A DNA stretch of 64,000 bases from Odontocerum albicorne (GCA_949825065.1 OX463848.1:37689994-37753993); one strand, 5' to 3'. Numbered from the stretch's first letter, positions 45,550 through 56,829 are shown. Numbers and translations are program-made. Notes: generated by a model not told the origin, from the letters alone.

Positions 45550-45838
45550 GCAACTTTGATATATTTCTTCTTAGTAGAATGTCAACAGCTGATAGAAGAG
45601 GTGTTGTTTCGTTATATTCTGAAATATTTAAAATTGAATATGATTCATCAAGTTCCTTTTAAAAAAACTGGCAGAAACTATCCAACGTTTAAATGCTGGT
45701 GTAATTTCATTAATATATTGTTTATAGTTAAGGCATTAACATTGTAGAGGTTTAAAGACATTGTAATTTGTTTTATCAAACACTGTTTATTCCACTTTTT
45801 AGAAAAGCAAAAAGTGGAATAAACAGTGTTTGATAAAA
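45550..45838. repeat. Dispersed repeat family D, copy 2, ending in a perfect foldback
   Basis: Matches 32480-32895 plus 33494-33560 in order (GTGTTGTTTCGTTATATTCT, then AACATTGTAGAGGTTTAAAG, then TCAAACACTGTTTATTCCA). The end is a perfect 30-bp inverted repeat: arms 45771-45800 and 45809-45838 (TTTTATCAAACACTGTTTAT and beyond) around the 8-nt loop AGAAAAGC. A third, partial copy lies at 49480-49556. Confidence 0.85.
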
Positions 45839-47954
45839 TAAATGACAATATAATTTCATTTATGTTAGTCATGTTAAATCAATGGGCAATATACAAAGTT
45901 GGTTAATAATAATAATTCATTACAAAATCTCAGTTTTACCTATAGCTCACTCAGGTCATTCATCTCACAGCTGATTTTATACGTGATTTTTCCTTATTCT
46001 TAATTTAATGAAATAGGCTTCAGCAAGGAAATAATTCAGGGGTGTAAGTTATAAAATAGATACTATCAAAAAAATTGTATCGTCTAGAAATCGAAAGTTG
46101 TAGAGAATGAATTTTTTCATTACAAAACTGCACCTGAATATAGCAAAACTTATACGAGTATATACAAAATAAAAAAGCACAAAGCTCACATAAACTTGAT
46201 GATATTTTTACTATTCCAAATTTAATAATGGTTTTATAGTTTAAAAATCAATTGATTGAAATATACACGTCATTGAACTAAAATCATACAGCAATGGAAC
46301 TACCACGTTCTGTCAACATTATTTTGCGAATTTAACAATTCCAATTCTCCTTCATATCTTCGCGAAAAGTTTCTCTTTCTTTCAGAACACGGACGCTCTT
46401 TTCAATCAGCTGATGAGACTCTGATGCATACTAAAGCATCATTTCTCATTTTATATAGACATCTTTAAAAGTGGTTTACTTAGCGCGACTGTGAAACAAA
46501 CTTAAAAGAGTTTTTAGATGTAACTCATCCTTATTTATGTTTAAGATAGAATGGAATAAATATTATTTAGAATATCCTGTCCTTTATTTTTGTTTAGAGA
46601 TTAGTTAATTTCTTTGTTTTTTTACTTGTATTTCAGTAAGTATTTTTTTTATAAATCTATCACTTTATAAAACAATTTAATGTATACAAGATGAGCTGGT
46701 TGTTTGGAAGAAATTGTTGTAGAGCAATAAACAAAATGTACCATAAATAAACATGTATACAAAATAACGAAAATGAACTAATAAATATTAAATTATATTT
46801 CTCTTGATCACTTTAATTCCATGACATTATGTTCCAGGAGGGAATGTGGTTAAAACATCAAGTACCAGATAGCAGTTGTTTTCCAGGAAGACCTTAAAAA
46901 ATATGAAAGGATAGCTGGAAGTCAATATCTCAAGAGAGACATTCTCGATGATAACAAACCACAGGTCTCACTTAAAAAGAGGAAGAAGTATTTCACTTTT
47001 GTTGTGGAATTTAAATGAGTATTATTTTGTAAAGTCTGTCATGGATTATTAACACTTAACAGTTTTAATGATGAGCTGGTGGGCTGTAAAAAAAATCTGT
47101 AAAGCAATTAGCCCGCCAGATGAACCATAAAAAGAAAAAATTAAAATATATATTGCAAACATTCTAAGAATCACTTTTATCGCCAGTCATTACTTTTGTC
47201 TTTAAAATGTAATATTTCCACATAATTTTTTTTTGATTCCATTAAATAACTAATGATCCTCCAATTGGGATTCATTTGTAATGACTCAAATAGTGTGACC
47301 TTAATAATAATCTCGAATTACTAAATAGTCTGCTTCCACTTCAGATTACGGCCAAATAATTTCCGTTTAATTTTTGGTCTTTACAATTAACAGTCGTTCG
47401 CAGAATTGAAGAAATCAGCTTATATAGCATAAAAAACATAAATTAACATTGTTCCAGTCTGGTTGTAATATTAACCCGTAATTCAATTTTCAATGAAAAA
47501 GGGTCGTGCCAGTCTACCCTTAAACTTATTATTTTTCAACTGGCTCTAGTTGAGTGGCTATGATTCATTAATTAATTAAAATGTTAAACATTTAACATAT
47601 TCATATTAGTAATTAATACATATTGAAAAGTTTGGATGGAGACTAATTAATCGAGCTTTCGGACTTTGAACGATCAGTAGAGTATGTACGGAACTTGCAT
47701 TATCATACGTGTTGCAAATATTACAATCGCACACAACTTGCATGGGTGAGCAATGCTCCAAGACAAACTCTTTTATCAGACGTATGCGTGTTTCTTTTAT
47801 TTTTTCCCATTTTTTTAAGATCCATAACAAATTAAATGCGAAACCCCCAAGAGGAAGTTATGCGATTTATCAACCAGGACACGTAAGCCGTTGCTACGAT
47901 GAAAGACAATTATTTCGTAATCTTTTATTTTATTCTAAATCTTTGTTTTTTTAA
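45839..47954. other. Gene-free span with two weak dispersed repeats
   Basis: No gene. GATGAGCTGGT followed 40-50 bp later by AAATGTACCATAAA or AGATGAACCATAAA occurs at 46690-46750 and 47071-47135, a small diverged repeat pair. 46880-46990 is related to 20700-20810. The open stretch 47709-47954 shows no domain. Confidence 0.5.
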
Positions 47955-48315
47955 GTGTAGATAAGAGGGGGCATCAAATAAAAACGAGACTCTTGTTTTA
48001 ACGCGCGTTATTTTAAATGGAGCGCGCGGCCGCCTCGAGGAGTGTTGGATGGAAATATCAAGAGTGAAGAGAGCGTCAGATTCCGTCATTAGTATGGCAC
48101 GCGATGTCTGAGAAAGAGGTGCACCCGTCGATTGCGCAACGCATAATTATCAAGTTTCTTGCTCGGAAAGACGTAAAATCGGCCGAAGTGGTGCGGAGAT
48201 TAACAGCACAATTCGATGATCTAACACTGTCAAAGCCCCGTGTATTTGCCTAACGTTTGCCTAAGCAGGAAGAAAAACTAACGAAACGTATGAGACATTG
48301 AAAATGTGAGTGGAA
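47955..48315 (+). pseudogene. Mariner transposase N-terminal fragment, copy 1
   Basis: GGGGGCATCAAATAAAAACG at 47969 may be the left terminus. From ATG at 48104 the frame reads MSEKEVHPSIAQRIIIKFLA, RKDVKSAEVVRRLTAQFDD, LTLSKPRVFA, then a stop. This is the first helix-turn-helix of a mariner transposase (IIKFLxxExVKxAExxRRLxAQFxxxTLSxxRVFxW), the conserved Trp now a stop codon. No catalytic domain or right end is present. Confidence 0.82.
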
Positions 48316-48699
48316 GACGTGACTCTGCATTCTTCTGCTGTTATTTTTTTATAAATTAATCCAGGTAATCCTCAACATTAAACGTTTCTCCTTTTCTGAG
48401 ACGTCGATTGTCAGTTGATCCGATCTATTTTAAATGTTTTCCCAGAAATACAATTACTAGGGGGCTGTATTATTTTGGCTTCCATATTTTCATCCAGTAA
48501 AGGAAAAATAAGCAAAGGTATGTTTTTTATAATCACACAAAAATTGTTGGATGATTCCAAGAATACAAATTCTGTAATGCTGGCTGAATGATTAGTGTGA
48601 CCTGTCTAAAGAGGTCCAACTAAAAAAAAGGAATGGCACAAAGTTGTTTCTTTAGTATAAAGAACTTCCAGTGCAACAAGAATTTCAATCTCGACTTAA
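48316..48699. other. No gene recognised
   Basis: Unassigned DNA between a mariner fragment and a LINE fragment. Confidence 0.45.
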
Positions 48700-49186
48700 G
48701 TATGCATCACGACGAAAATGCACCTAGTGAGGTCTCTTGTTTTCACAATGTTCATCTATGGCGCGGAGACTTGGACTCTAAAAGCAAGCGAGAGATGTAG
48801 AATATATAAATTGAAACTATGGTGCTAGAGACGGATGTTACGAATTCCATGGACAGCAAGGGGAACTAACGTCTCCATTCTCGAAGAACTGAGAATCACC
48901 GACAGATTGTCCACTGTATACCTTCGACAAGTTCTCTGATTCTTTGAGCACGTTAACCATGGCCACATAGACAATTTGGAGAGGTTCATTGTTACCGGTG
49001 GCGTGGAAAGACGATGCGCAAGAAGAATCCCAACGCGTTGGACTGACTAAATGAGAGATGCAACTGGACTACCCTTGACAATTGCCCTTCGAGCCACGGA
49101 GTGCAGAGATGGATGGAAGGAGAGTCGTCGGAGACTATCATGAGCGTCACAATGCTCTGTCATGAGCTACACAACAGGATGATGAT
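48700..49186 (+). pseudogene. Non-LTR retrotransposon reverse transcriptase, C-terminal remnant
   Basis: The plus frame gives TTKMHLVRSLVFTMFIYGAE then TWTLKASERCRIYKLKLWC, stop, RRMLRIPWTARGTNVSILEE, LRITDRLSTVYLRQVL, stop, FFEHVNHGHIDNLERFIVTG and RRIPTRWTD, stop. This is the tail of an insect LINE (YGAETWTL, WCWRRMLRIPWTxRxTNxSIL, RLS, FFGHVxR, RGRxPxRWxD). Four or more stops, three of them at conserved Trp codons (TGG to TAG or TGA), mark it as old. The catalytic core is missing. Confidence 0.9.
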
Positions 49187-49189
49187 GTA

Positions 49190-49385
49190 TTGAATAACAT
49201 TTTCATTGTATACTGTACAACCTGGCAGCATTAATGTTTTCTGTGGCAAAATCTTCCAAACAACCATATAGATATTAAAGCAACCTACTAGACGAATCTC
49301 GTTTATAAAAATCTGGGTTCCAACGGGAATCAAACCCCCAAACTTCAGGTTGGTAAAGATGCAATGCCACAAAGGTCGTTTTAGG
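49190..49385 (-). mobile_element. SINE family A, copy 3
   Basis: CATTGTATACTGTACAACC, CTTCCAAACAACCATATAG, TCTGGGTTCCAACGGGAATC and a degraded tRNA-like head near 49350 match the family A consensus on the minus strand. The 3' end abuts the LINE tail at 49186. Confidence 0.85.
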
Positions 49386-49507
49386 CGTATCCATAGCATT
49401 TTTCTACTGGACAACTAAGTCCAACGCTCGATCCTCCTTTACAACATGGTTATCAGTTCACGTTCAAAACAACCAAATAGATTAGTTATAGTTAAGGTGA
49501 AGGTTTA
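49386..49507. other. Spacer and start of family D copy 3
   Basis: From about 49480 (TTATAGTTAAGGTGAAGGTT) the sequence aligns with family D near 45727. Earlier bases are unassigned. Confidence 0.45.
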
Positions 49508-49916
49508 AAGACATTCTAATCTATTTAGTCCAACACTTTTTATACCGGTTTTAAGACTTTTGTTTTAAAGCGCGTAATTTTAAATGGAGCGCGCGGCCGC
49601 CTTGAGGAGTGTTGGATGGAAATATTAAGAGTGGGGAGAGCGTCAGATTCCGTCATTAGTATGGCACACGATGTCTGAGAAAGAGGTGCACCCGTCGATT
49701 GCGTAACGCATAATTATTAAGTTTCTTGCTCGGGAAGACGTAAAATCGGCCGAAGTGGTGCGGAGATTGTCAGCACAATTCGAGGATCTAACACTATCAA
49801 AGCCCCGTGTGTTTGCCTAAGCAGGAAGAAAACCTAACAAAACATATGATACATTGAAAATGTGAGTGGCATTCTAATCTATTTAGTCCAACACTTTTTG
49901 TACCGGTTTTAAGGTT
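49508..49916 (+). mobile_element. Mariner N-terminal fragment, copy 2, bracketed by ~46-bp direct repeats
   Basis: GCATTCTAATCTATTTAGTC-type sequence (CATTCTAATCTATTTAGTCC, AACACTTTTTATACCGG) occurs at about 49512-49555 and again at about 49871-49914. Between them lies a second copy of the 47985-48310 mariner fragment (from TTTTAAAGCGCGTAATTTTA to GAAAATGTGAGTGG), about 93% identical by eye, with ATG at 49671, stops within the frame and a short deletion relative to copy 1. The bracketing repeats are part of family D. Confidence 0.85.
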
Positions 49917-51829
49917 TTCAGCAGAAACAACACTGAATTTTGTTCGAACTTTTACCGACATACACGCTTCTTGATAAAAAAAATAATCGGGTTGGCGGTT
50001 GTGTCAGTGTTAGACTAAACAAATTACAATAACAAAATAGACTTTCGTGTTAATAAACTACAGTTGTAAATTATTTCTTACTAAAACAATACATATTTTA
50101 AACAATAGAATATTGCTACAATACACATTCGCAAGAATATGACAAGCCGTGAGAGTTTTCTTTCGCATAAATAATTTTATGAGTAATATTTTATACGGGA
50201 CAATCCACCAGCTTCCTGCTTGCTAACAAACGAGAATAAATTTTCAAAGAAAATACTTGAAAATACATTTATATTTTCAGGAGGAAATTTTCAAATGCTG
50301 ATAACATGTTTCCTAGAATATAATAAAATTATTTCTCCATATTCATTACATTACTTAATCAAAAGTGGTTTCCAACTTAAAATATTTTCTCACTTCCTGC
50401 GAACATTTCTGTCGTTATAAATTACAATGTTTTTTTTAAGTCTTATTTTAAATTAACATACAAACTACGTTTTGAGTTCCAAAAAATCCAGCCATAGTAT
50501 GTTACTAAGGTGATTGAATGTAACAAAGTTTGTTTTTTCAATAAAGTCACACAGTGGCACAACACATTTTAAAGAACGATGAATAATTTTTTCAACATCA
50601 CTCAAAAACTATTCATGAAATTGTATAACATTGCCCATTTTGCGCTTACAGTATTCATATCAATATGATCGTACATAATTTGACGCACTATGATTTTAGA
50701 AAAGGCGTCTTGCTGCTATCTCTTTCGATTTTAGTATTCTATAGTATCGAGTGACTGTTACACTGTTTCTGAATTGAGTGCTTCTGTTAGTCTACCTTGA
50801 CGACAGTCATCTTCAATCGATTATCTGCCTAAATATAACCCAATCTTTCAGTGTTAAATATTTTGGAGAAGATTTTTGGTTAACAGCGTCTTAACGTCGT
50901 TTTATTTCTGTCAAGCTTTCCCCTTCTTGTGAAAAAAACCTTAATAACCACCGTTTATTCAATTTTAAACATTATAGAATAAAACGAAACAACGCGTTTT
51001 CAATCATCAGCTCTAGTAGGCATATTACTGAGCAAAGAGGTATCTTATTGAAATTGTAACATCGTCTGACGTATAATTTCTTTTTTTGGATAGGAAATCC
51101 ACACATGCCTACATTTAAACTTGAGTTGCGGCTTGTACATCGGTGTAACAGAATAATATTGTCATTAAAGCTGTGAAAATCCTTTTTTTCTGTTGGGTGG
51201 TTTATTTTTGTTTTTAAAGAGGTGCCGTCTGTGCGTCCTCATTGGATGGTGTTATTGTATAAGCAGGAAGAAGTTATCTAGTGCAATGGGCAAGGCTTTT
51301 TGAAATTGTTGTGGGGAAGTTGTTTTTCTGCCGATCGAGGTTCTTTGGATCGGCAGTATCTCCATCGTGTCTTATAATATATACAAAATACCTAAGGATA
51401 CACACTTATTTAATATTAAACAACTCATCGCTATAGAGATTTTAGAGTGTTGCCATGTTTATCGACACCTTTAGCACTTTGAACGACCGTTGCACAGAAG
51501 TTAAAATATTGCACTGTTACACCTTGGATTCTGAATTCGATTCACTTATTTACGAGTACATAACACGAGATTCGTTTATGGATTCACTTTCAAATAGACC
51601 AAACCTTCAGCCTAATTTTTCATCGGAATTCATTATCCTGCTGCTTCGGCCCCGTTAGTCAAGCCTTCGGGCTAAGAACCACTGAAGTAGGCACGGAATT
51701 CGTAGTTCGTCATTACAGTTGTTCACAATACTACCACAAAATAAAATGCATATTTGTCTAGTACTTGCATTTGTCTAGCGCGCATATATTGTTACCAAAC
51801 AAAATCTCTTGATCAGAGTGGAAAACTTT
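49917..51829. other. Gene-free AT-rich span
   Basis: No gene or known element recognised. A short inverted repeat CTGCCGATC / GATCGGCAG lies at 51332-51358. Open stretches at 50220-50420 and 51455-51658 show no domain. Confidence 0.5.
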
Positions 51830-51965
51830 CTTTTTCGTTTATTTTTTGATGCCATTAAGAATCGAGCCCGAAACACTAGGGTGGAAGTCAAGCGTCTTAT
51901 CCATTTGGCCATGGGTATCACTGGCCAACGAGTAGTAGTTAAGGATATTATACAATTCTTGGACT
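51830..51965 (-). mobile_element. tRNA-like SINE head
   Basis: Minus strand: an A-box-like CATGGCCAAATGGATAAGAC, then a B-box-like CGGGCTCGATTC about 35 nt on. It resembles the plus-strand element at 26088. Acceptor and T-stems do not pair, so it is not a functional tRNA gene. The 3' boundary is unclear. Confidence 0.55.
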
Positions 51966-52214
51966 TTATTTATTGGTTAGTGATGTCCGTATCCTAATTA
52001 TAATGACGCTTTACTTCTTCCTGGAGAAAAAATTACTTTCCCAATTTCCCCAAGTTTCCAATAAAAAGAAGTCGTAGTCAATTGACAGAGATTGTTTTTT
52101 TTTTATAAATATGTGACAGTTTTATGTAAAATGACTAATTATAAACTGCACGACTGCTTCTGTCGTTTTGCACCAAGTCGATTTCATCTACATCAAATAA
52201 TTTGATTACTCCGA

Positions 52215-52530
52215 ATTGATCTATTAGGGTGGAGTATTATCACAAAGTTTTTACCATTGCTGGTTCTGTGGCTTGGAATAGTTTGTCTCAAAGTGGCGTG
52301 TGCAGCTTTTGTAAGCACTTAAAGACAACGCTTTTAGGCAATTATTTTTCTGATAAGTTTTGTATTACATACGAATATTACATTGTTACGGAGTATTATG
52401 ATATCCATGTTGCTGATCCTGTGGCGTAGAATGGTCTGCTTCTAATGATAATGGTGACATGTGCAATTTAAGGAAGCATTTGAAGATATGCCTTTTTGAC
52501 TATCTTATCAAAATGTATGATTATATAAAT
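52215..52530 (+). pseudogene. LINE C-terminal remnants with WNSL motif, two overlapping pieces
   Basis: First piece: the frame from 52229 reads YYHKVFTIAGSVAWNSLSQS then CKHLKTTLLGNYFSDKF. Second piece, about 165 bp on: VADPVA, stop, NGLLLMI, followed in another frame by LRKHLKICLFDYLIKMYD. Both match the RxFxVAGxxxWNSLPxxIR...FKxxLKxxLF signature also seen at 27810. This looks like two partial copies in tandem or one duplicated remnant. Confidence 0.65.
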
Positions 52531-52599
52531 ACCCCATCTAAAACCTGTGTGACTATCACTAATCGGAAGATTTACAAAGATTTAATTATAAAGGGTATT

Positions 52600-52980
52600 T
52601 TTTTGGGTTTTTGGGTGCGTGATTTTGAATTGGTCGCCAAGATCGTGCGATTTAACGCCTCTGGATTATTTACTTTGGGGTTATATTAAATCACAGGTTT
52701 ACATCAACAAACCCAAGACTCTTGATGAACTTGAGGCCAACATTTGTTGTATTATTGGCGACATACAGCCGGAAATACTCCACCTAGTCATCGAAAATTG
52801 GCGAGATCGAATTGGCCAGTGCAAAACAAGCCGTGGAAGACATTGGAACAATATCTTGTTTAAATCATAAACGGCATGAAATATTCTTTCAAATTAAACC
52901 TTCAGATCCATTTTTGGTTTATTAGTTGTTGTTTTATTTTATTTTAAAGTTCTATCGTTCTTAATGGGAAACCCATCTTA
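52600..52980 (+). pseudogene. Mariner/Tc1-superfamily transposase C-terminal fragment
   Basis: The plus frame from about 52619 reads NWSPRSCDLTPLDYLLWGYI, KSQVYINKPKTLDELEANIC, CIIGDIQPEILHLVIENWRD and RIGQCKTSRGRHWNNILFKS, then a stop at about 52870. The SPRSxDLTPLDYFLWGxxK motif holds the third catalytic Asp of an insect mariner-like transposase. The 3' flank ends with TTTTAAAGTTCTATCGTTCT and a GGGAAACCC phrase, like the terminus of such elements. Everything upstream is missing. Confidence 0.85.
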
Positions 52981-53017
52981 TGATCGGTTAAGGTACATAA
53001 GAGCCAGTCACGGTCAG

Positions 53018-53051
53018 CATATGAATGAAATTATCTTATTTCATTCATATG
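53018..53051. repeat. Perfect 14-bp hairpin
   Basis: CATATGAATGAAAT (53018-53031) and ATTTCATTCATATG (53038-53051) pair perfectly around a 6-nt loop. It follows the end of the mariner-like fragment. No T-run typical of a defined terminator is seen. Confidence 0.8.
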
Positions 53052-53224
53052 TTGAATAATTGTTATTTAACAATTTATCAATCGAATTCAAATACACGGC
53101 CATTTAAATAATTTATTTGGGTTTTATTTCAAAAACAAATCCTATCAAATCCAAAAAACACCCTATCGTTTATTTGTATCTAGTTAGTTTTCTGCAATTG
53201 TCTTAACGAATATGTTTTTTCTAA

Positions 53225-53560
53225 AATTTATGCATATGCGGGGAAGTACCTTACCAATATACTCCAAAACAAAGAATTTAATCACTGCACGATATTCGGA
53301 TTTTTCCATTGTTAAAAAATACACTGACACGTCAACTTCAAATGGCTTGTTAACAATGAATAAATTGACAGATCGAAATGAAATTTTGAGTACGTTCTTA
53401 TGAAAGATGAAATACTTAAATGGCGTAGAAATTTTGGTTTTTCTACTGCTCCATAGATGTCGCTTTCAAAACTTATTGACTAACCTATTATGCATATGCG
53501 GGGAAGTACCTAACCAATATACTCGTATGCATATGCGGGGGAAGTACCTAATCGCAACTA
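53225..53560. repeat. Three copies of a 30-bp phrase
   Basis: ATGCATATGCGGGGAAGTAC, then CTTACCAATATACTC or similar, occurs at about 53230, 53490 and 53527. The last two are only 37 bp apart, the first about 260 bp earlier. Confidence 0.9.
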
Positions 53561-54414
53561 TCACCTTTATAAATTTGAACTTAATTTTTCTGTTTTTGTA
53601 ATATTTTTAATTCATCAATAATAGTGGGCTTGATGTCCTTGAGGAAAATTCGCTCTCTTAATAGCACTATATAAATTGTCATTTGATTATTATTGTTATA
53701 AATTCGTTTTAAGACAAAATATTTTCCCATTAATGTGAGAAAGAATATGAAAGCCAAGAGTTGCTGGTGATAAATTATACAAATAAGTTATCACGTTTAA
53801 GAGAAATAAAAAAAAATGATTTAATACACAACGAGCCATTCAAGGATGACAACGAATTGTGAGAAAATCAATTTCTCGCTACGTTGACGAAATAAAGTGA
53901 TGAAAATTTTCCCGTTGAGAAATGGGGGAAGAAAGAAAATAATGGGTAATTTCATTTGACAATGAGCGTATTGAAATTCAACAGAGTAGGGAAATTATAA
54001 TAATAATCATTTTCAGTATGCCATATTTTCCGTTCATGGGGTTTTATTGAGATAGCGTAGACCTTGTAGGTTGGCGAATATAAGGGGCTAAATAAATATC
54101 TGTCTGTTATTTCAGAATTTCAGCTGAGTGACATTTCAACGAATTTTGTTTCAATACTCGTTGATTTGTATTAATTATTTGCCCGTGTTTTTGTAGTGGT
54201 ACGCCCGAATCACGACCGGAATGGAAACAGTGGGTCTATTGTTTGTTTTGACAGTTGAAATCTTCACAGAACACGGCATGTTTCAGATAGCTTTTAATAC
54301 TGAAAAGTAGGATTACTGAAAATGTACTGAAAGTGTCTTGGCGTATTGAGGGAGTAACTTGATATTATGTGTTTTTCGTTTTTTTTTTCTCTACTATAAT
54401 ATGCATACTACTAA
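53561..54414. other. No gene recognised
   Basis: AT-rich DNA without recognisable element. Confidence 0.5.
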
Positions 54415-54545
54415 CTCGCCTCTTTCGAAGTAGGTAGACAGGCGAGTGTGCCAGACTTTCCTATGTCGACACATATATTTCGCATCTTCTACACATTTCA
54501 AAATACTATTCACTTGATCCAACCATATTCTCCTTGGTTTTCTTC
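54415..54545 (-). pseudogene. LINE family X tail, split by a SINE
   Basis: Plus-strand phrases GCGAGTGTGCCAGACTTTCC, CACTTGATCCAACCATATTC and CTTGGTTTTCTTCTC align in order with 22190-22365. The homology breaks at about 54545 where SINE B starts, and resumes at about 54862. Confidence 0.75.
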
Positions 54546-54860
54546 TCTTTGTCATCGTCGTTGCTGGGCCTCATAGTCAAAGATTCCCTTACCATTCTAA
54601 CGTCAACTCAGCTTAAGAGTGAAACTGTGCGATGGATTTTTTTGTTTAATTCTTTTTTAGTCTTCGTGAAGTGAGTGAGGCATTGCACCCCGGCAAACTC
54701 ACCAGCTACGACATTGTACTTGATTCAATACTAGGCGGAATAAAAATTCCTTTGTCATTCGAGAGGAGTAACACAACACAGGGTTCAAACTGGCGACTTT
54801 CCGTTTTCAACGCACATGACTTTCACAAAAGTCATGTGCGTTGCAGCGCGGCCATGCACC
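54546..54860 (-). mobile_element. tRNA-derived SINE, family B, copy 2, with a 16-bp hairpin
   Basis: Matches 24447-24815 at both ends (CGTCGTTGCTG at the 3' end, and a B-box-like AGTTTGAACCC in minus sense near 54785). In the tRNA-like head a perfect 16-bp inverted repeat, CAACGCACATGACTTT and its complement (54808-54823 and 54828-54843), surrounds a 4-nt loop. Inserted within LINE family X. Confidence 0.75.
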
Positions 54861-54861
54861 T

Positions 54862-55200
54862 CTTCTACCACGTCTTCCACTTGTATTTGCACTGTTTATT
54901 TATTTTATTAGTCTTTACATTTCTTCGTTCTTATGCCCAAACCATCTAAGAACCCTTTTATACGTCTTATTTAATATATCGTAATCCCTTCATTCCACTT
55001 CACTAAATTTACACTCATCCATAATCACTTCATTCCATATTCTGTCATAAATTGTTACTTCTATTATCATTCTCAGTGGAAGCAATTCTTCGTCTTATTT
55101 CATTCTTTTTACATGTTAATATTTTACTTCCATACACAAAAATGGTTCTAAGATACTGATATCGACCATCATCGCAGCAAATCATGGTAATATTCGTTTC
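54862..55200 (-). pseudogene. LINE family X, upstream part after the SINE
   Basis: CTTATTTCATTCTTTTTACAT, CATAATCACTTCATTCCATA and CTTCCATACACAAAAATGG align with 22420-22615. No open frame survives. Confidence 0.65.
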
Positions 55201-55315
55201 GAGTTTATATGTTTTATTGCACCTACTTCTTGTTTTGTTTCTTTAGTTAATTATGTTTTAGATTACAATCCATATTGGTAATTCTGGTCTGAGTTTCGTT
55301 AATGGGAATGTTAGA
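55201..55315. other. Spacer
   Basis: No recognisable feature. Confidence 0.4.
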
Positions 55316-55507
55316 AAAAAATCATAGTAATTGAACTCACATTATAAATGTAAGTAAAAATCATAGTAATTGAACTCACATTATAAATGTAAGTAAAAAT
55401 CATAGTAATTGAACTCACATTATAAATGTAAGTAAAAATCATAGTAATTGAACTCACATTATAAATGTAAGTAAAAATCATAGTAATTGAACTCACATTA
55501 TAAATTT
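55316..55507. repeat. 39-bp tandem repeat, five near-identical units
   Basis: AAAAATCATAGTAATTGAAC with TCACATTATAAATGTAAGT repeats every 39 bp with essentially no mismatches. Because 39 is a multiple of 3, a 69-codon repeated frame exists on the minus strand; it is a by-product, not a gene. Confidence 0.97.
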
Positions 55508-55569
55508 CAATGAATGACAATAAAACGTGAAACTTATCCTAGACATAAGTAAAAAACAATTGATTTAGT

Positions 55570-55690
55570 TTTTTTGCACATGTGATCAGTCGATTGGAAA
55601 GATGCTTGACTATAATGCGGGGGCTACGAGTTATATTCCTGATGGAGCTAAAAAAATAAAAAGGGTCCCAGTCTGAAAAAAGAGTTCGTA
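55570..55690 (+). mobile_element. Short tRNA-like SINE fragment
   Basis: Plus strand: GTGATCAGTCGATTGGAAAG (A-box region), then CGGGGGCTACGAGTTATATT (degraded B-box region), then AAAAAGGGTCCCAGTCTG resembling the family A body phrase 'CCAGTCTGA'. Diverged and short. Confidence 0.45.
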
Positions 55691-55717
55691 TAGTAGCAAC
55701 ACTCTCACGTTTTAGAC

Positions 55718-56829
55718 TTGCGCAAGTATTATTACTTCTTTATGTGCTGTATATTGCCAACAAGAGCGATGACGAACTGCGAGTCGCGTGCCTTCTTCAT
55801 TGGTTCTAGTCTCGAAAGTTTGATTAATGGGACTGATCGAGCTGGTCGCCGTCTCCAGATTGCTCTTGAGATCCTTGACAAATACTACCAGGACTGGAGG
55901 CTCAAAATCAATGACGCCAAAACTGAGGCCATCATGTTCTCCCGAAAAATCAAGGAAAGAGTGCCGTCGATGCCCTTATTCATCGGTGGTTGCCTGGTTG
56001 AGTGGCAGGACGTGGTTAAATACCTCGGCCTGCACCTTGACCGGCGACTGACGTGGAAAACCCATTTGAATACCATCAGACAGAAGGGTCACAAGGGCAT
56101 AGGGGCTATCAGTTCGATATTTCATCGACGCAGCTTCCTTTCCCCCAAAAATAAGCTCCTCCTCTATAAAACCCTTATTCGTCCTATCTTGACCTATGCT
56201 GCACCCGTTTGGGGTAGTGTGAGCAGCACGGATCACCTGAAACTCCAGAGAGTGCAGAACAAGGCATTCAAGATATCTTTTAACACCCATCCCAGAACAA
56301 ATCTTACCCGACTTCACGCCGAACAGCGAGAAGAAACCCTACAACACCACATCCTCGCTTGGACCGTGAAGTTCTATAAAAGCCAACAAAATCACAGAAA
56401 TCCCTTAGTCGCTGCCCTGGGGGCTTACGAGAGTAAATCCGACCTACCCTTCCGTTATAGGCACAAGCTCCCGAAGCATTATCTGTTACCTGACTAGTCC
56501 ACCTACAGTATTAGCTGGGACGACCAAGGTCTGAGTGAATGTGATGGAATACAAGTAGCCTGAACGAGTGGATTTGTTTTTGCTAAATAATTAGTGTAAG
56601 AATTGTTATCTAGTTATAAGTAGTATGTTGGTGTTAATTATTTCTAAGATCTCATATATTAAGATTGAATAAATAAAATAGAATGATATGTAGGAAAATA
56701 AGATTAAATAAGTTCATAAATGATAACATATAATTAAGATTAGTTAAGTAATAAATTTGTATATAGGTATAGCCTTTACAAATGTTTGTATAATAATTTA
56801 CTTGTTTAATAAAAAAAAAAAAAAAAAAA
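55718..56829 (+). pseudogene. Jockey-like LINE: reverse transcriptase C-terminus, 3' UTR and poly(A)
   Basis: This is the longest open frame in the window (259 codons). From about residue 40 it reads RAGRRLQIALEILDKYYQDW, RLKINDAKTEAIMFSRK, VVKYLGLHLDRRLTWKTHLN, LLLYKTLIRPILTYAAPVWG, LQRVQNKAFKISFNTHPRTN and ends near FRYRHKLPKHYLLPD. This is the thumb and tail region of a Jockey/I-type reverse transcriptase (KINxxKTExIxFTRK, YLGxxLDxxLxWxxH, YKxxIRPxLTYxxPxW, LQxxQNKxLR). The FADD-containing core is absent; just upstream a second frame carries a NKSDDELRVACL-like remnant, implying a frameshift near 55800. Stop at 56495, a ~310-bp 3' UTR, then poly(A) to 56829. 5'-truncated at about 55720. 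Confidence 0.93.

Noticed and set aside
51830..51965. A tRNA gene on the minus strand
   Set aside because: Boxes are recognisable but stems do not form and a diverged relative occurs at 26088.
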